Counted from the stretch's first letter, positions 8,909-16,700 are shown. The stretch: 58,311 nt of DNA from an uncultured Pseudoxanthomonas sp. (GCF_946886695.1 NZ_CAMPJD010000024.1:1-58311), one strand, 5' to 3'. A program made the numbers and translations. The notes: generated from the letters alone by a model not told the origin.

Positions 8909-10110
8909 GCCGCGCGATCTGGCTCGTGCTCGATTCGCTCGGCCTCGGCGCGGCGCCCGATGCCGCGCAATTCGGCGACGAAGGGGCCGACACCTTCGGC
9001 CACGTCGCGCAGGCTTGCGCCAGGGCTTCACGCGGGCCTTTGCAGCTACCGAATTTCTCGTGTTTGGGTTTGCCGCAGGCGCATGCGCTCGCGCAGGGCC
9101 GCGCGGCCGCCGGCTTCGAACACTCGGCCGCGCCCGAAGGCGCCTGGGGTTGCGCCCGCGAACGTTCGCCGGGCAAGGACACGCCTTCCGGTCATTGGGA
9201 ATCGATGGGCGTGACGATGCAGGCGCCCTTCGGCCTGTTCACGCGGCGCGAGGACAGTTTCCCGCAGGCCTTGCTCGACGCGCTGGTCGCGGAAGGCGGC
9301 CTGCCTGGCGTGCTCGGCAACTGCCACGCCTCGGGCACGCAGATCCTGCAGCGGCTCGGCGATGAGCACCTTCGCAGCGGTTGCCCGATCGTCTACACCT
9401 CCGGCGATTCGGTGTTCCAGATCGCCGCGCACGAGGAGCGTTTCGGGCTCGAGCGCCTGTACGCGCTCTGCGCACTGGCGCGACGGCTGCTGGAACCCTG
9501 GAACATCGGGCGGGTCATTGCCCGGCCCTTCATCGGGCCGCCCGGAGGGCCGTTCACCCGCACGGGCAACCGCCACGACTACTCGCTGCCGCCGCCGGGC
9601 CCGACCTTGCTCGACCACGCCAGGGAGGCGGGCAGGGACGTGATCGCCATCGGCAAGATCGACGACATATTCGCGCACCGCGGCGTCGGCCGCGCTATCC
9701 CGGCGCACGGCAACATGGCCTTGTTCGACGCGACCCTCGCGGCGCTCGCGCGGGCGCCGGACGGAAGCCTGGTTGCGACCAACTTCGTGGATTTCGACAC
9801 CGAATTCGGGCACCGGCGCGATGCGCTGGGTTACGGCGCGGCGCTGGAAGCCTTCGACCGGCGGTTGCCGGAACTGTTCGATGCGCTGTGCCCGGATGAC
9901 CTGGTGGTCTTCAGCGCGGACCATGGATGCGACCCGAGCTGGGCCGGTTCGGATCACACCCGCGAACTGATCCCGGTGCTGGCCTGGGGCGCCGCCGTGC
10001 CTGCGGGCTGCATCGGCATCCGGGATGGTTTCGGCGACATCGGCGCCACGCTGGCGGCGCACCTGGGGATTCGGGCGACAGGGAACGGAAGAACTTTCCT
10101 GGCTGGCTGA
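8905..10110 (+). CDS. deoB: Phosphopentomutase
   Basis: DeoB interconverts (deoxy)ribose-1-phosphate and -5-phosphate, linking DeoA to DeoC. The 401-residue frame has the alkaline-phosphatase-superfamily motifs of the family: the metal-binding LDSLGLGAAPDA near the N-terminus, GKDTPSGHWE with the phosphorylated Thr, VDFDTEFGHRRD, and FSADHGCDPSW near the C-terminus. Length is normal. It is the last gene of the deoCAB operon, and a hairpin with a T-tract follows about 60 bp downstream, beyond a dif-like site. Confidence 0.96.
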   Translation: MSRAIWLVLDSLGLGAAPDAAQFGDEGADTFGHVAQACARASRGPLQLPNFSCLGLPQAHALAQGRAAAGFEHSAAPEGAWGCARERSPGKDTPSGHWESMGVTMQAPFGLFTRREDSFPQALLDALVAEGGLPGVLGNCHASGTQILQRLGDEHLRSGCPIVYTSGDSVFQIAAHEERFGLERLYALCALARRLLEPWNIGRVIARPFIGPPGGPFTRTGNRHDYSLPPPGPTLLDHAREAGRDVIAIGKIDDIFAHRGVGRAIPAHGNMALFDATLAALARAPDGSLVATNFVDFDTEFGHRRDALGYGAALEAFDRRLPELFDALCPDDLVVFSADHGCDPSWAGSDHTRELIPVLAWGAAVPAGCIGIRDGFGDIGATLAAHLGIRATGNGRTFLAG

Positions 10111-10142
10111 GGCGTTGGGGACCTGCTGGGCACCAAGTCAAT

Positions 10143-10170
10143 ACTTCGCATAATGTATCTTATGTAATAC
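10143..10170 (+). other. dif-like XerC/XerD recombination site
   Basis: A 28-bp block has the layout of the chromosomal dif site: XerC arm ACTTCGCATAA (10143-10153), 6-bp centre TGTATC, and XerD arm TTATGTAATAC (10160-10170). Against E. coli dif as I recall it, the inner parts of both arms (CGCATAA and TTATGT) and five of the six central bases match; the outer parts differ. It lies between deoB and the transposon. If real it marks the replication terminus. The diverged outer XerD arm could also mean that the insertion altered it. Confidence 0.65.
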
Positions 10171-10209
10171 TGTCGTGGTACGGGCCGCGGCCCGACAGTC
10201 AGGTTTTTT
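10169..10209 (+). terminator. Hairpin plus T-tract after deoB
   Basis: ACTGTCG (10169-10175) pairs with CGACAGT (10193-10199), and a GC-rich self-complementary GGGCCGCGGCCC lies inside. Six T residues follow at 10204-10209. This is a plausible intrinsic terminator for deoCAB. The same bases begin with TGTCG, the kind of sequence found at Tn5053-type ends, so it may instead belong to the transposon end. I cannot separate the two readings. Confidence 0.5.
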
Positions 10210-10243
10210 AGTTCTTGGCCAAACGCAGATGTTCGCGCCACTG
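10197..10243 (+). repeat. Left-end repeat cluster of the transposon
   Basis: Three short motifs recur at the right end. AGTCAGGTTTTTT (10197-10209) has an inverted partner at 48575-48587. GTTCTTGGCCAAAC (10211-10224) resembles GTTCGTGACCAAAC near 48440. CAGATGTTCGCG (10226-10237) is identical to 48557-48568 in the same orientation. Clusters of this sort are what TnsB/TniA-type transposases bind. The mixed orientation keeps this tentative. Confidence 0.45.
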
Positions 10244-10259
10244 ATTGATTTCTAAGAGA

Positions 10260-11462
10260 TTAGTACCCTACCGGACCAATCTCCCAGGCGCGAGGCAAGC
10301 CGAATCGCGCGTTGGCGTCGTCTCCGCCGGTTGCCCATTTCGGCAACGACAATGGCATGCGCCTCAGCGCAGCGCACTCGTACTTGGACAACGGCACCGG
10401 ATTCGCGACTTGGTGTAGTCGGCCGCGCCGCCTGTCCAGCCGCCCGAGTCGGCCGACGCGCGTCAGCTCGAAAAGACCGTCTAAGCCACTCGTGTCTAGG
10501 CCAAGCACCCGGGCCTCGTTCACGCTAAGCAGCGCCACATCCCCCGAGCCCCGCGAGCCGACCTTGGCGTGTACAGCTTCAAGCCATCGGCTCCGAACGG
10601 TTCCGAGTCCGGACACTGCGCAGTGGACCGACTCGATCAGAATGTCGTCGGGATGGCGCCGCACGGCGTCTGCACTCCAACCCACCGCTCGAACCAGCGC
10701 CTGAGTTCGAAACGCGTTGATCGGCGACGGCAAGGGCGACCGGGTCTCAACGGCCAGGATCGCCTCGATCAGTGTGTTGATCAGGTGGCGGGTTTCACAT
10801 GGCGCGGTCTGAAACGCGCTGCAGGGATCCCAATCCGCCCGAGTCGCTCCGATAAAGGAAGGGGCCAAGGCGTGGAGCAGCTCTTCATAAAGCACCTGCA
10901 GCCTCCCCTTTCGGAGGCCCTTGGGCTGCCACCCTAGGGGCGAACCAGCGAGGATGCCCTCCAGGTAGATCGCACGGCGCTCGCGACCGATCGAAAAACT
11001 CACGGGCCCCTTGAGGCCGTCACGCGCAGAGAGAGTACTCGGCCCCGAATCCGGCCAACGCACGACCTGGACCCACGTCAATTCTCCGTACTTTCGGCTG
11101 CGCAACGGACCGTGGCGAGGACAAGTTGTACGCCATGCCACAAGCCACTGCCGCCGTTCGTGCGATGGCAACCCGCGCACCCAGTCTTCCGCGACGCATC
11201 GTGGACAGGACTGCCAGCGGTGCCCGCGCGGTAGGACCCAGGCAGCCGGAGGTCGTGCCGATTGAGCGAGCCGGCGGCGAAGCAACACAGACGCCTTCGG
11301 CAAGCGGATATCTAAGACGCCGAATTCGCGTTCGGCGTCGTCTGACTTCAGGCCTACCCACGGATGGCGCGCAACCCAACTAGTCAACGTCTCGTCGTCC
11401 AGCGGCGCGTCGTAACCCCCGCTTGGCGGCCGCTCTTCAAACAGAGTCAGCGTCGTCATCAC
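10260..11462 (-). CDS. TniQ/TnsD-family protein (third TniQ, distal end)
   Basis: This 400-residue protein is clearly related to the TniQ at 42277-43653. Both share a zinc-finger block CxxC followed about 20 residues later by W-R-T-x-CPxHGP (here CPRCVAEDW and WRTTCPRHGPL), a conserved RAIxLE segment (RRAIYLEGILAG) and a LINTLIEAILAVET segment. TniQ proteins choose targets and act as adaptors between target DNA and the TniA/TniB transposase. Its place at the extreme left end, 28 kb from the other transposition genes and reading outward, suggests either a dedicated targeting factor or a remnant of another element. Its DNA looks less GC-rich than the neighbours by eye. Confidence 0.8.
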   Translation of the reverse strand: MMTTLTLFEERPPSGGYDAPLDDETLTSWVARHPWVGLKSDDAEREFGVLDIRLPKASVLLRRRLAQSARPPAAWVLPRGHRWQSCPRCVAEDWVRGLPSHERRQWLVAWRTTCPRHGPLRSRKYGELTWVQVVRWPDSGPSTLSARDGLKGPVSFSIGRERRAIYLEGILAGSPLGWQPKGLRKGRLQVLYEELLHALAPSFIGATRADWDPCSAFQTAPCETRHLINTLIEAILAVETRSPLPSPINAFRTQALVRAVGWSADAVRRHPDDILIESVHCAVSGLGTVRSRWLEAVHAKVGSRGSGDVALLSVNEARVLGLDTSGLDGLFELTRVGRLGRLDRRRGRLHQVANPVPLSKYECAALRRMPLSLPKWATGGDDANARFGLPRAWEIGPVGY

Positions 11463-11572
11463 GTACCTTCAGACCACATGATGCGCGCGCGACCGTCCGA
11501 TGGAAAAGTCGTCACCACACGTCACGCTTGGTTACGGTTGCAGGCAAGGTGCAGGCGCGTATTGTGCGAAAT

Positions 11573-11773
11573 ATGGCGCACGACTTTCGACGCGTTGACT
11601 TCGTTGTTGCCCTGGACACCGGGCAAAGGGCTTGGGCGTGGATGGAGTCAGAAACCGACGATTACACCGGCTGCATGCTGATGGTAAAGCTTCGCATGCT
11701 GTTGACGCTGCCGGGGAACGGATTCTCCGAGGTGATCTTCGTCGACGGTAGTCGCGACGACGAACCGAACTAG
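11573..11773 (+). CDS. Possible small protein, unknown
   Basis: The 331-base stretch between the left TniQ and the SEC-C gene holds one modest frame of 66 residues from ATG 11573 (MAHDFRRVDFVVALDTG...). It has a mixed hydrophobic/acidic composition and no motif that I recognise. A longer in-frame reading to 11423 has an unnatural composition and would cross the TniQ promoter region. Apart from this frame I see nothing in the stretch. Confidence 0.35.
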   Translation: MAHDFRRVDFVVALDTGQRAWAWMESETDDYTGCMLMVKLRMLLTLPGNGFSEVIFVDGSRDDEPN

Positions 11774-11793
11774 GTGCCGACCCCCAGCTGCGG

Positions 11794-12414
11794 TTAGTCG
11801 CCCAGCAGCGCCTGCCATTGCCGTCCGTGGCAGCGCTTGTATTTGCCGCCGCTGCCGCACGGGCACGGGTCGTGATCGCGCCGTTTGGCGTACAGCGCTT
11901 CACCCAGGGCTTGCTGGATCTCCAGCAGCGGCTCGATTTCGTGAGCCGGAACGGACACGTGCCCGTACTGCTCGGCGCGTTCGCCGCGGTTGAGTACTTT
12001 GGTCTTCAATTCGGCCACGCGAATGAAGTGCCGAATCATCTGGTCATCGCGTAGCGGCAGGCGCACGTTGTCGATGGCCCGGCCCGAATAGGTTCGCCCC
12101 GGCGCCGGCACGAACAAGATCCGCGCTTCGCCCCCGGGCTTAGGGGTGATCTCCACCCACTCGTCGGCGGGCGACACCCAGATGGCGTGGAACTCCGCCT
12201 CGATCATCACATGCGGCCATTCCCACACTTGCCACCCGCACAGCATGCGTCCACCGTGCCGGGCGATCTTGGCGTCGACGTTGGGAAAACACTCGTTCAC
12301 AACGGCGTCGGGTTCGGCGCGCACGTCCAGATAGACGGGCGTGGCGCCGGGGCTGACCCGGGCCACCAGACGGTGCACCGCCGGACTGATCTGAGAAGGC
12401 GTGGTGATGTGCAT
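11794..12414 (-). CDS. SEC-C motif-containing protein
   Basis: From ATG 12414 the protein has 206 residues and ends in a SEC-C zinc-binding motif (DPCPCGSGGKYKRCHG), the small zinc knuckle known from the SecA C-terminus and from many mobile-element proteins. The N-terminal 150 residues do not resemble SecA and contain a tryptophan-rich beta segment (GWQVWEWPHVMIEAEFHAIW). I give no function. Longer in-frame starts (12498, 12624) overlap the divergent gene start at 12497, so I prefer 12414, which leaves an 82-bp intergenic region. Confidence 0.72.
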   Translation of the reverse strand: MHITTPSQISPAVHRLVARVSPGATPVYLDVRAEPDAVVNECFPNVDAKIARHGGRMLCGWQVWEWPHVMIEAEFHAIWVSPADEWVEITPKPGGEARILFVPAPGRTYSGRAIDNVRLPLRDDQMIRHFIRVAELKTKVLNRGERAEQYGHVSVPAHEIEPLLEIQQALGEALYAKRRDHDPCPCGSGGKYKRCHGRQWQALLGD

Positions 12415-12496
12415 GCAGGTCCAGTCGGAAGGTGATGCGTGATCGTGCCGCGGCACCGTATCAAACTTCGATACGGCATCCGCGACAATGCGGTGC

Positions 12497-12871
12497 ATGG
12501 ACGCTGCGGCATGGAATGCCAAGTATCCCCTCGGGACGGTCGTGATCGTGACGCTGGCCGACCGTCGGCGGCGCTTGGCGCGCACGATCAGTCTCGCGCA
12601 GCACATAGGGCAACACGACTTCATCGAGGTTGACCAGATTCGCCCGGGCTCCGTTCTGCTGGGTTGGTGCTGGCCGGTCTCGGCGAGCGGACTCGCCTTC
12701 TTGGCGCGCCGGGCGCTGAGTCGCCCCCACCCTCTCGACGCCGTGCCGTCAGCCGGGAAAGCCGTGCGCGGTGCGTCGCAGCTGACCCAGCCACGCCTGC
12801 ACCTGGCGGTTCCAGTCGACGGGCTCCAGCGTGGTGCTGACTTCGCCGGCCAGCCAATGCGCGACGTCTGA
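12497..12871 (+). CDS. Hypothetical protein of mobile elements
   Basis: This 124-residue frame starts at ATG 12497 (alternative ATG 12488). The first 65 residues look like a real folded domain (WNAKYPLGTVVIVTLADRRR, then a segment ending DFIEVDQIRPGSVLL), reminiscent of small beta-barrel proteins common on integrative elements. The last 40 residues overlap, on the opposite strand, the convincing gene at 12749-13027, and their composition looks like antisense. A downstream stop may have been lost, or the real product may be shorter. Function unknown. Confidence 0.45.
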   Translation: MDAAAWNAKYPLGTVVIVTLADRRRRLARTISLAQHIGQHDFIEVDQIRPGSVLLGWCWPVSASGLAFLARRALSRPHPLDAVPSAGKAVRGASQLTQPRLHLAVPVDGLQRGADFAGQPMRDV

Positions 12872-13027
12872 ATCGCTCCAGCCCAGCGCCTGCTGGGCGT
12901 GGAGCAGGTCGGGTTCGATGGTGGCCAGCACGCGCCACAGCGCGACCGACGCGGCCGTCAATTCGTCCTGCAGCCCGCGAATCGTCTGTGCGAGCGGAGC
13001 GGGATCGAAGCCGTCGGTGGTCGCCAT
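12749..13027 (-). CDS. Hypothetical small helical protein
   Basis: From ATG 13027 this is 92 residues, predicted mostly helical, with an LHAQQALGWSDSDVAHWLAG segment in the middle and a Trp-rich tail. An in-frame ATG at 13057 would add ten residues but begins two bases before the preceding gene's stop. It lies directly downstream of 13059-13349 on the same strand and is probably co-transcribed with it. No family recognised. Confidence 0.6.
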   Translation of the reverse strand: MATTDGFDPAPLAQTIRGLQDELTAASVALWRVLATIEPDLLHAQQALGWSDSDVAHWLAGEVSTTLEPVDWNRQVQAWLGQLRRTAHGFPG

Positions 13028-13058
13028 CGCGATCTTCCTGTCGATTGAGGCCGCCACC

Positions 13059-13349
13059 TTACCAACGGTCTGCGCGCGCCCAGTATTGGTCCTGCCCCAT
13101 CGCGTGCGTGAGCGCCGTTTTCATCGCCGCCAAGCGCTCGTCGGTGACGCCGTCTTCCACCAGGTCCTCGCAGGTATCGACCAGCGCGTTGTGCGCCCGG
13201 TGGGCCTTGTGGATCCACTCATGCCAACGACGCACGGTGTCCGGATCGGCCGCGCGGCCGTTGGAATGGTATTCGAGCATTTCAATGCACACATCGCGCA
13301 AGGCGACGGTCACGTCCCATTGCACGATTTCGGGCCAGGTCGATTCCAT
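13059..13349 (-). CDS. Hypothetical small helical protein
   Basis: This 96-residue protein starts at ATG 13349 (MESTWPEIVQWDVTVALRD). It is acidic and mostly helical, with RRWHEWIHKAHRAHNALVDTCEDLVEDGV in its centre, split here as RRWHEWIHKAHRA and HNALVDTCEDLVEDGV. The frame stays open upstream to 13463, but the composition there is unlike protein. It looks like the first gene of a two-gene unit with 12749-13027. No catalytic or DNA-binding motif was recognised. Confidence 0.62.
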   Translation of the reverse strand: MESTWPEIVQWDVTVALRDVCIEMLEYHSNGRAADPDTVRRWHEWIHKAHRAHNALVDTCEDLVEDGVTDERLAAMKTALTHAMGQDQYWARADRW

Positions 13350-13474
13350 AGCGACTCCGAACAAGGCGATGCAGCCCAATCTACGCCATTGTGCGACGCC
13401 TGCGTCCGGCGCGTTCAGGAGCGGTCGCACCAGCGGGGACGATCCTAAGCCTCTTCGCTCCACGGACCGACGCC

Positions 13475-13792
13475 ATGGCCCATCCCTCGTCCATCGTTCG
13501 CGGCAAAGTCGTCACCGTGCCCTTGCCGTCGCCGGCGCACGATCCCGAAGGTGTGGCGTCGGCCCTGACCGACGGCATCCATGCGCTCGAGCGCAATTCG
13601 TTGGGTCGGGTCAGTTTCACCGAACCCGAGGGCGACGGACCGAGCGTGCTGGTGGTGTCCGGCACCAAGCAGCGCTCGCTGCGTCGCTGGCGGCACGTGC
13701 TGACACCGATCCTGGACGCACGCGGCGTCCAGCCGGACTGGTCCCAGGCATTGGTACTGATGGCGGCCGCGGAGCCAACGCACCACGACTGA
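13475..13792 (+). CDS. Hypothetical protein
   Basis: This 105-residue frame begins at ATG 13475, divergent from 13349. It is a compact alpha/beta-looking sequence (SVLVVSGTKQRSLRRWRHVLTPIL, read as SVLVVSGTKQRS then LRRWRHVLTPIL) without a signal peptide or cysteines. Its stop lies 2 bp from the convergent end of the L,D-transpeptidase gene. Function unknown. Confidence 0.55.
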   Translation: MAHPSSIVRGKVVTVPLPSPAHDPEGVASALTDGIHALERNSLGRVSFTEPEGDGPSVLVVSGTKQRSLRRWRHVLTPILDARGVQPDWSQALVLMAAAEPTHHD

Positions 13793-13794
13793 CG

Positions 13795-14595
13795 TCACGG
13801 CGCGAGGTAGGACCGTTTGGGGTTGGGGCCATGCATCGCGGGCGCGGTCGCCGTGTTGCGCGCCGGCGCAGGACGCGGCGCCGGCGGCGCGGCGCTCACC
13901 GGATCAAAGCCGAACAGCGCACTGGCCGCGCTGGTTTCCGGCAACACATAAACCACACCGCGCGTGCGGGTGAAGCTGGGGCTGACGATCGTCGCGAAAA
14001 ACTCCGGCGGCACATTGATGCAGCCATAAGAGATGCGATTGTCGTCGGCGGTGGCGCTGCCCAAGCGTTCGGCGCGGCGTTCTTCGGGCGTGCCTTTGAC
14101 CACCGGATGTAACGAGATCGCGGCGTCGTAGTCCAGGATCAGCAGTTGCTTGCCGTCCGCGTCGATGCCCAAGCGCGAGACGAAGCGGCCGGCAGGCGTA
14201 ATGCGCACTGTCGGCGGCATCTGCGCCATGGTCGCTTCGTTGGGCGCCAGCAAGCGATCGCCGCGCGCCAGACCGAGCAAGGCTGGCGCCGACCCCTGGA
14301 GTTCGCCGGCCGCGTCAAAGGCAAACACCCGCGCGCTGACCTTGTCGATCAGCAAGAACGGCAGGCCCGCGTTGTCGCCGGAGACGATCACCCAGTGCGC
14401 CACGCGCCGCAGTTCCGCGGACGCCGCGGCCAACGCTTTTTCGTGCGCTTCCGGGTCGATCCCCGCCGCCGGTGATGCCAGCGTGGGCGACGGCGACAAC
14501 GACAGCGTGGGCGTCGTCGTCGCGCTCGCCGCCGGCGCGACCAGCGCCAGCAGTCCGGTGAGGAGAACGGTTCGCAGCATCGGCGGGGGCGTCAT
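13795..14595 (-). CDS. L,D-transpeptidase (YkuD-like), periplasmic
   Basis: This 266-residue protein has an N-terminal signal peptide (LLTGLLALVAPAASA) and a YkuD-type core: His in ISLHPVVKG and the catalytic cysteine in NRISYGCINV, the variant here being SYGCIN rather than the common SHGC(I/V)R. Such enzymes make 3-3 peptidoglycan cross-links or attach proteins to the wall. The C-terminal 40 residues are Pro/Ala-rich. I chose ATG 14595 because it begins the signal peptide; the long upstream reading frame is an artefact of the KfrA-like gene. Cell-wall enzymes on mobile elements often serve conjugation, but no conjugation genes are present. Confidence 0.8.
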   Translation of the reverse strand: MTPPPMLRTVLLTGLLALVAPAASATTTPTLSLSPSPTLASPAAGIDPEAHEKALAAASAELRRVAHWVIVSGDNAGLPFLLIDKVSARVFAFDAAGELQGSAPALLGLARGDRLLAPNEATMAQMPPTVRITPAGRFVSRLGIDADGKQLLILDYDAAISLHPVVKGTPEERRAERLGSATADDNRISYGCINVPPEFFATIVSPSFTRTRGVVYVLPETSAASALFGFDPVSAAPPAPRPAPARNTATAPAMHGPNPKRSYLAP

Positions 14596-14656
14596 GGGCT
14601 GGAGGCCATCATACGGTTGGTGCGCGGCGGCGAAACGGCACGATCCGCGCGGTGAT

Positions 14657-15517
14657 TCAGGCCTTGGTCGGCCGGGCGCGGGGCCGTCGAGGCGCGCTCG
14701 GCTTGGCCGCTTTCTTCGTGGGCGTGGCGGCGCGGCGAGCCGGACGGGGGGCGGTGCGCTGCGCGGCCGCCAAGGCGGCTTCGGCGCTGCGCCGGTGCTG
14801 CTCACTGGTGCGCACTGCTGCCGCGTGCTCACGGGTCTGCGTGGCCACCTGCGCCTTGAGCGCCTTGAGCTCTTGTCGCACGCGATCGACCTCGCCGTAG
14901 GCGCGATCTTCCACCTGGCGCGCGTGCGCCTGCAGCGCCTCGCGCTCGGCCGCCGCGGCGGCGCGTGCATCCTCGGCCTGCTGCACCACCAGGTGGTGGC
15001 GGGCCAGGGTGGCATCCAGGCGCACGCCCAGCGCCTGCAGTTCGGTTTGCTGCGCGCCGATCTGACGGTGCAGATCGCTGTTGCGTTGGTCGCTGATGGC
15101 CAGCGCCGCCTGGTGCGCCGTGGCTTCGCCTCGGGCCTGGGTGAGCTGGCGTTCGAGGGCCGTGTAGGCGTCGCGCGCGCCGGCGACCGCGGCGTCGGCC
15201 TTGGCCAGGACCTCGGCCAGCGCCGCGCGTTCGGGGGCGACTTGCGCCTCCCCGTGCGCGTGCCCGGCCGCGAGAGCGGCCTGCCAAGCCTGGGCAAAGG
15301 CGGCCGCGACGGCGTCGGGCACCTGCGGCAGCGCCACCTGCTGCGCCAGGCGCTGCGCGAGCTTTCCCCACCATTGCTCGAGCAGCGGCCCGATCGTGTT
15401 CGGCGAACCGCGGCCCAAGGCCACGCGCACGCGTTCGGTGCTGGGGCGTTCGCCGGCGTGCAGCAGCTGGTCGGCGGCCGCGCTGACGTCCGCGAAAGTG
15501 ACTCCGGTGCGCGCCAT
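14657..15517 (-). CDS. KfrA/TnpT-like DNA-binding coiled-coil protein
   Basis: This 286-residue protein has a KfrA-type N-terminal DNA-binding domain (residues 1-60, TFADVSAAADQLLHAGERPS...VRVALGRGSPNTIGPLL), a long Ala/Gln/Glu-rich coiled coil (90-235) and a very basic AT-hook-like tail (PTKKAAKPSAPRRPRARPTKA in part). It is divergent from a tyrosine recombinase, with a perfect palindrome between them. That is the arrangement of TnpT, the KfrA-like accessory protein of Tn4651-type cointegrate resolution. A plain transcriptional autoregulator is the alternative. Confidence 0.82.
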   Translation of the reverse strand: MARTGVTFADVSAAADQLLHAGERPSTERVRVALGRGSPNTIGPLLEQWWGKLAQRLAQQVALPQVPDAVAAAFAQAWQAALAAGHAHGEAQVAPERAALAEVLAKADAAVAGARDAYTALERQLTQARGEATAHQAALAISDQRNSDLHRQIGAQQTELQALGVRLDATLARHHLVVQQAEDARAAAAAEREALQAHARQVEDRAYGEVDRVRQELKALKAQVATQTREHAAAVRTSEQHRRSAEAALAAAQRTAPRPARRAATPTKKAAKPSAPRRPRARPTKA

Positions 15518-15555
15518 ATCGGTCTCCTACGCCGCCGCCCTACTCCGTTGACCGC

Positions 15556-15588
15556 CTACTGCCGATAAGGGATAGTTATCGGCAGTAG
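15556..15588. promoter_or_regulatory. Perfect 13-7-13 palindrome; putative recombination core (rst-like) or operator
   Basis: CTACTGCCGATAA (15556-15568), the spacer GGGATAG and TTATCGGCAGTAG (15576-15588) form a perfect 13-bp inverted repeat. It sits in the 106-bp gap between the divergent KfrA-like and tyrosine-recombinase genes. A second small palindrome, TTTCGTATCGAAA, follows at 15597-15609. The geometry fits a tyrosine-recombinase crossover core such as loxP, FRT or Tn4651 rst, but an operator is equally possible on sequence alone. Confidence 0.65.
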
Positions 15589-15623
15589 ATACCCTATTTC
15601 GTATCGAAACATACATACGACAT

Positions 15624-16700
15624 ATGAAATCTAACACAATGGTTCCCGCGCCGGCGGATTTACAGCCGCTCGATCCCGCCCGCCTGGCGACGCAGGCCGC
15701 CGAGGCCGTGCAGGAGCTGCTGGCCGAAGCCGCGGCCGCCAATACGACCCGCAGCTACGCCACCGCCCTGCGCTACTGGGCCGCCTGGTTCCAGGGGCGC
15801 TTCGGCCAGAAAATCGCCTTGCCGGTACCGGAAGCCGCTGTCGTGCAGTTCGTGGTCGACCATTTGGCCCGACGTGGCAAATCGGGGTTGGCCTGGGAAC
15901 TGCCCAAGGGGTTGGATGCGCAGCTGGTGGCCGCCGGGCTCAAGCAACGGCCTGGCGCGTTCAAGCTGAGCACCGTCGTGCACCGCGTAGCCGTGCTGTC
16001 CGCCGCGCACCAGGCGCACAAGGCCGCCAATCCCTGCGAATCGCCTGCGGTGCGCCACCTGCTCAAGCGCGGCCGTCGCGCGGCGGTCAAGCGTGGCGAG
16101 CGGCCGCGCAAGAAGACCGCGATTACCAGGGCCGAGCTCGAGGCCATGCTGGCCACCTGCGACGACTCGCTCGAAGGCCTGCGTGATCGCGCCATTTTGT
16201 ATTTTGGCTTCGCCAGCGGCGGTCGACGCCGCAGCGAGATAGCGGTCGCCGACTGGCAGGACCTGCGCCGCCTCGACGCCACCGACTTTATCTATCGCCT
16301 CGAGCACAGCAAAACGCAGCAGGCCGGCGCGACTACGTCCGCGACCCCCGACAAGCCGGTCTTAGGACGCGCGGGCGCCGCCCTCTCCGCGTGGTTGGCG
16401 GCGGCGAAAATCACCGAAGGTCCCCTCTTCCGCCGGCTGTGGGGCGACCGCGTGGGCCCGCCGCTAGCGCCGAAGGCAATCGCGGCGGTCGTGCAACGCC
16501 GCGCAGCTCGGGCTGGACTCAAAGGCGACTTCGGTGGGCACAGCTTGCGCTCGGGCTTCATCACCGAGGGCGCACGTCAGGGCATCGCCCTACCCGCGTT
16601 GATGGCACTGACCGAACACCGTTCGGTGGCCCAGGCGATCGGGTATTTTCAAGCAGGCGATGCCATCAACAATCCGGCGGGGCGGCTGCTGGACGGCTAA
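15624..16700 (+). CDS. Tyrosine recombinase, TnpS/integrase-like
   Basis: This 358-residue protein has a SAM-like core-binding domain (residues 25-150) and a catalytic domain with the phage-integrase residues: Arg in FASGGRRRSEIA, the HxxR box GHSLRSGF, His in LTEHRS and the nucleophile Tyr in AIGYFQAG close to the C-terminus. The C-terminal region ends soon after the Tyr, as in transposon resolvases of the TnpS/TnpI type. With the divergent KfrA-like gene and the palindrome it makes a self-contained resolution module, which would replace the serine resolvase TniR of Tn5053. An integrase role cannot be excluded. Confidence 0.87.
   Translation: MKSNTMVPAPADLQPLDPARLATQAAEAVQELLAEAAAANTTRSYATALRYWAAWFQGRFGQKIALPVPEAAVVQFVVDHLARRGKSGLAWELPKGLDAQLVAAGLKQRPGAFKLSTVVHRVAVLSAAHQAHKAANPCESPAVRHLLKRGRRAAVKRGERPRKKTAITRAELEAMLATCDDSLEGLRDRAILYFGFASGGRRRSEIAVADWQDLRRLDATDFIYRLEHSKTQQAGATTSATPDKPVLGRAGAALSAWLAAAKITEGPLFRRLWGDRVGPPLAPKAIAAVVQRRAARAGLKGDFGGHSLRSGFITEGARQGIALPALMALTEHRSVAQAIGYFQAGDAINNPAGRLLDG

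Noticed and set aside
10171..10175. TGTCG as the exact left terminus of the transposon
   Set aside because: It resembles Tn5053-type ends, but no matching CGACA was found at the right side and the bases also form a terminator-like hairpin, so I did not fix the boundary there.
15556..15588. The palindrome as an intrinsic terminator
   Set aside because: It has no T-tract and lies between two divergent gene starts.
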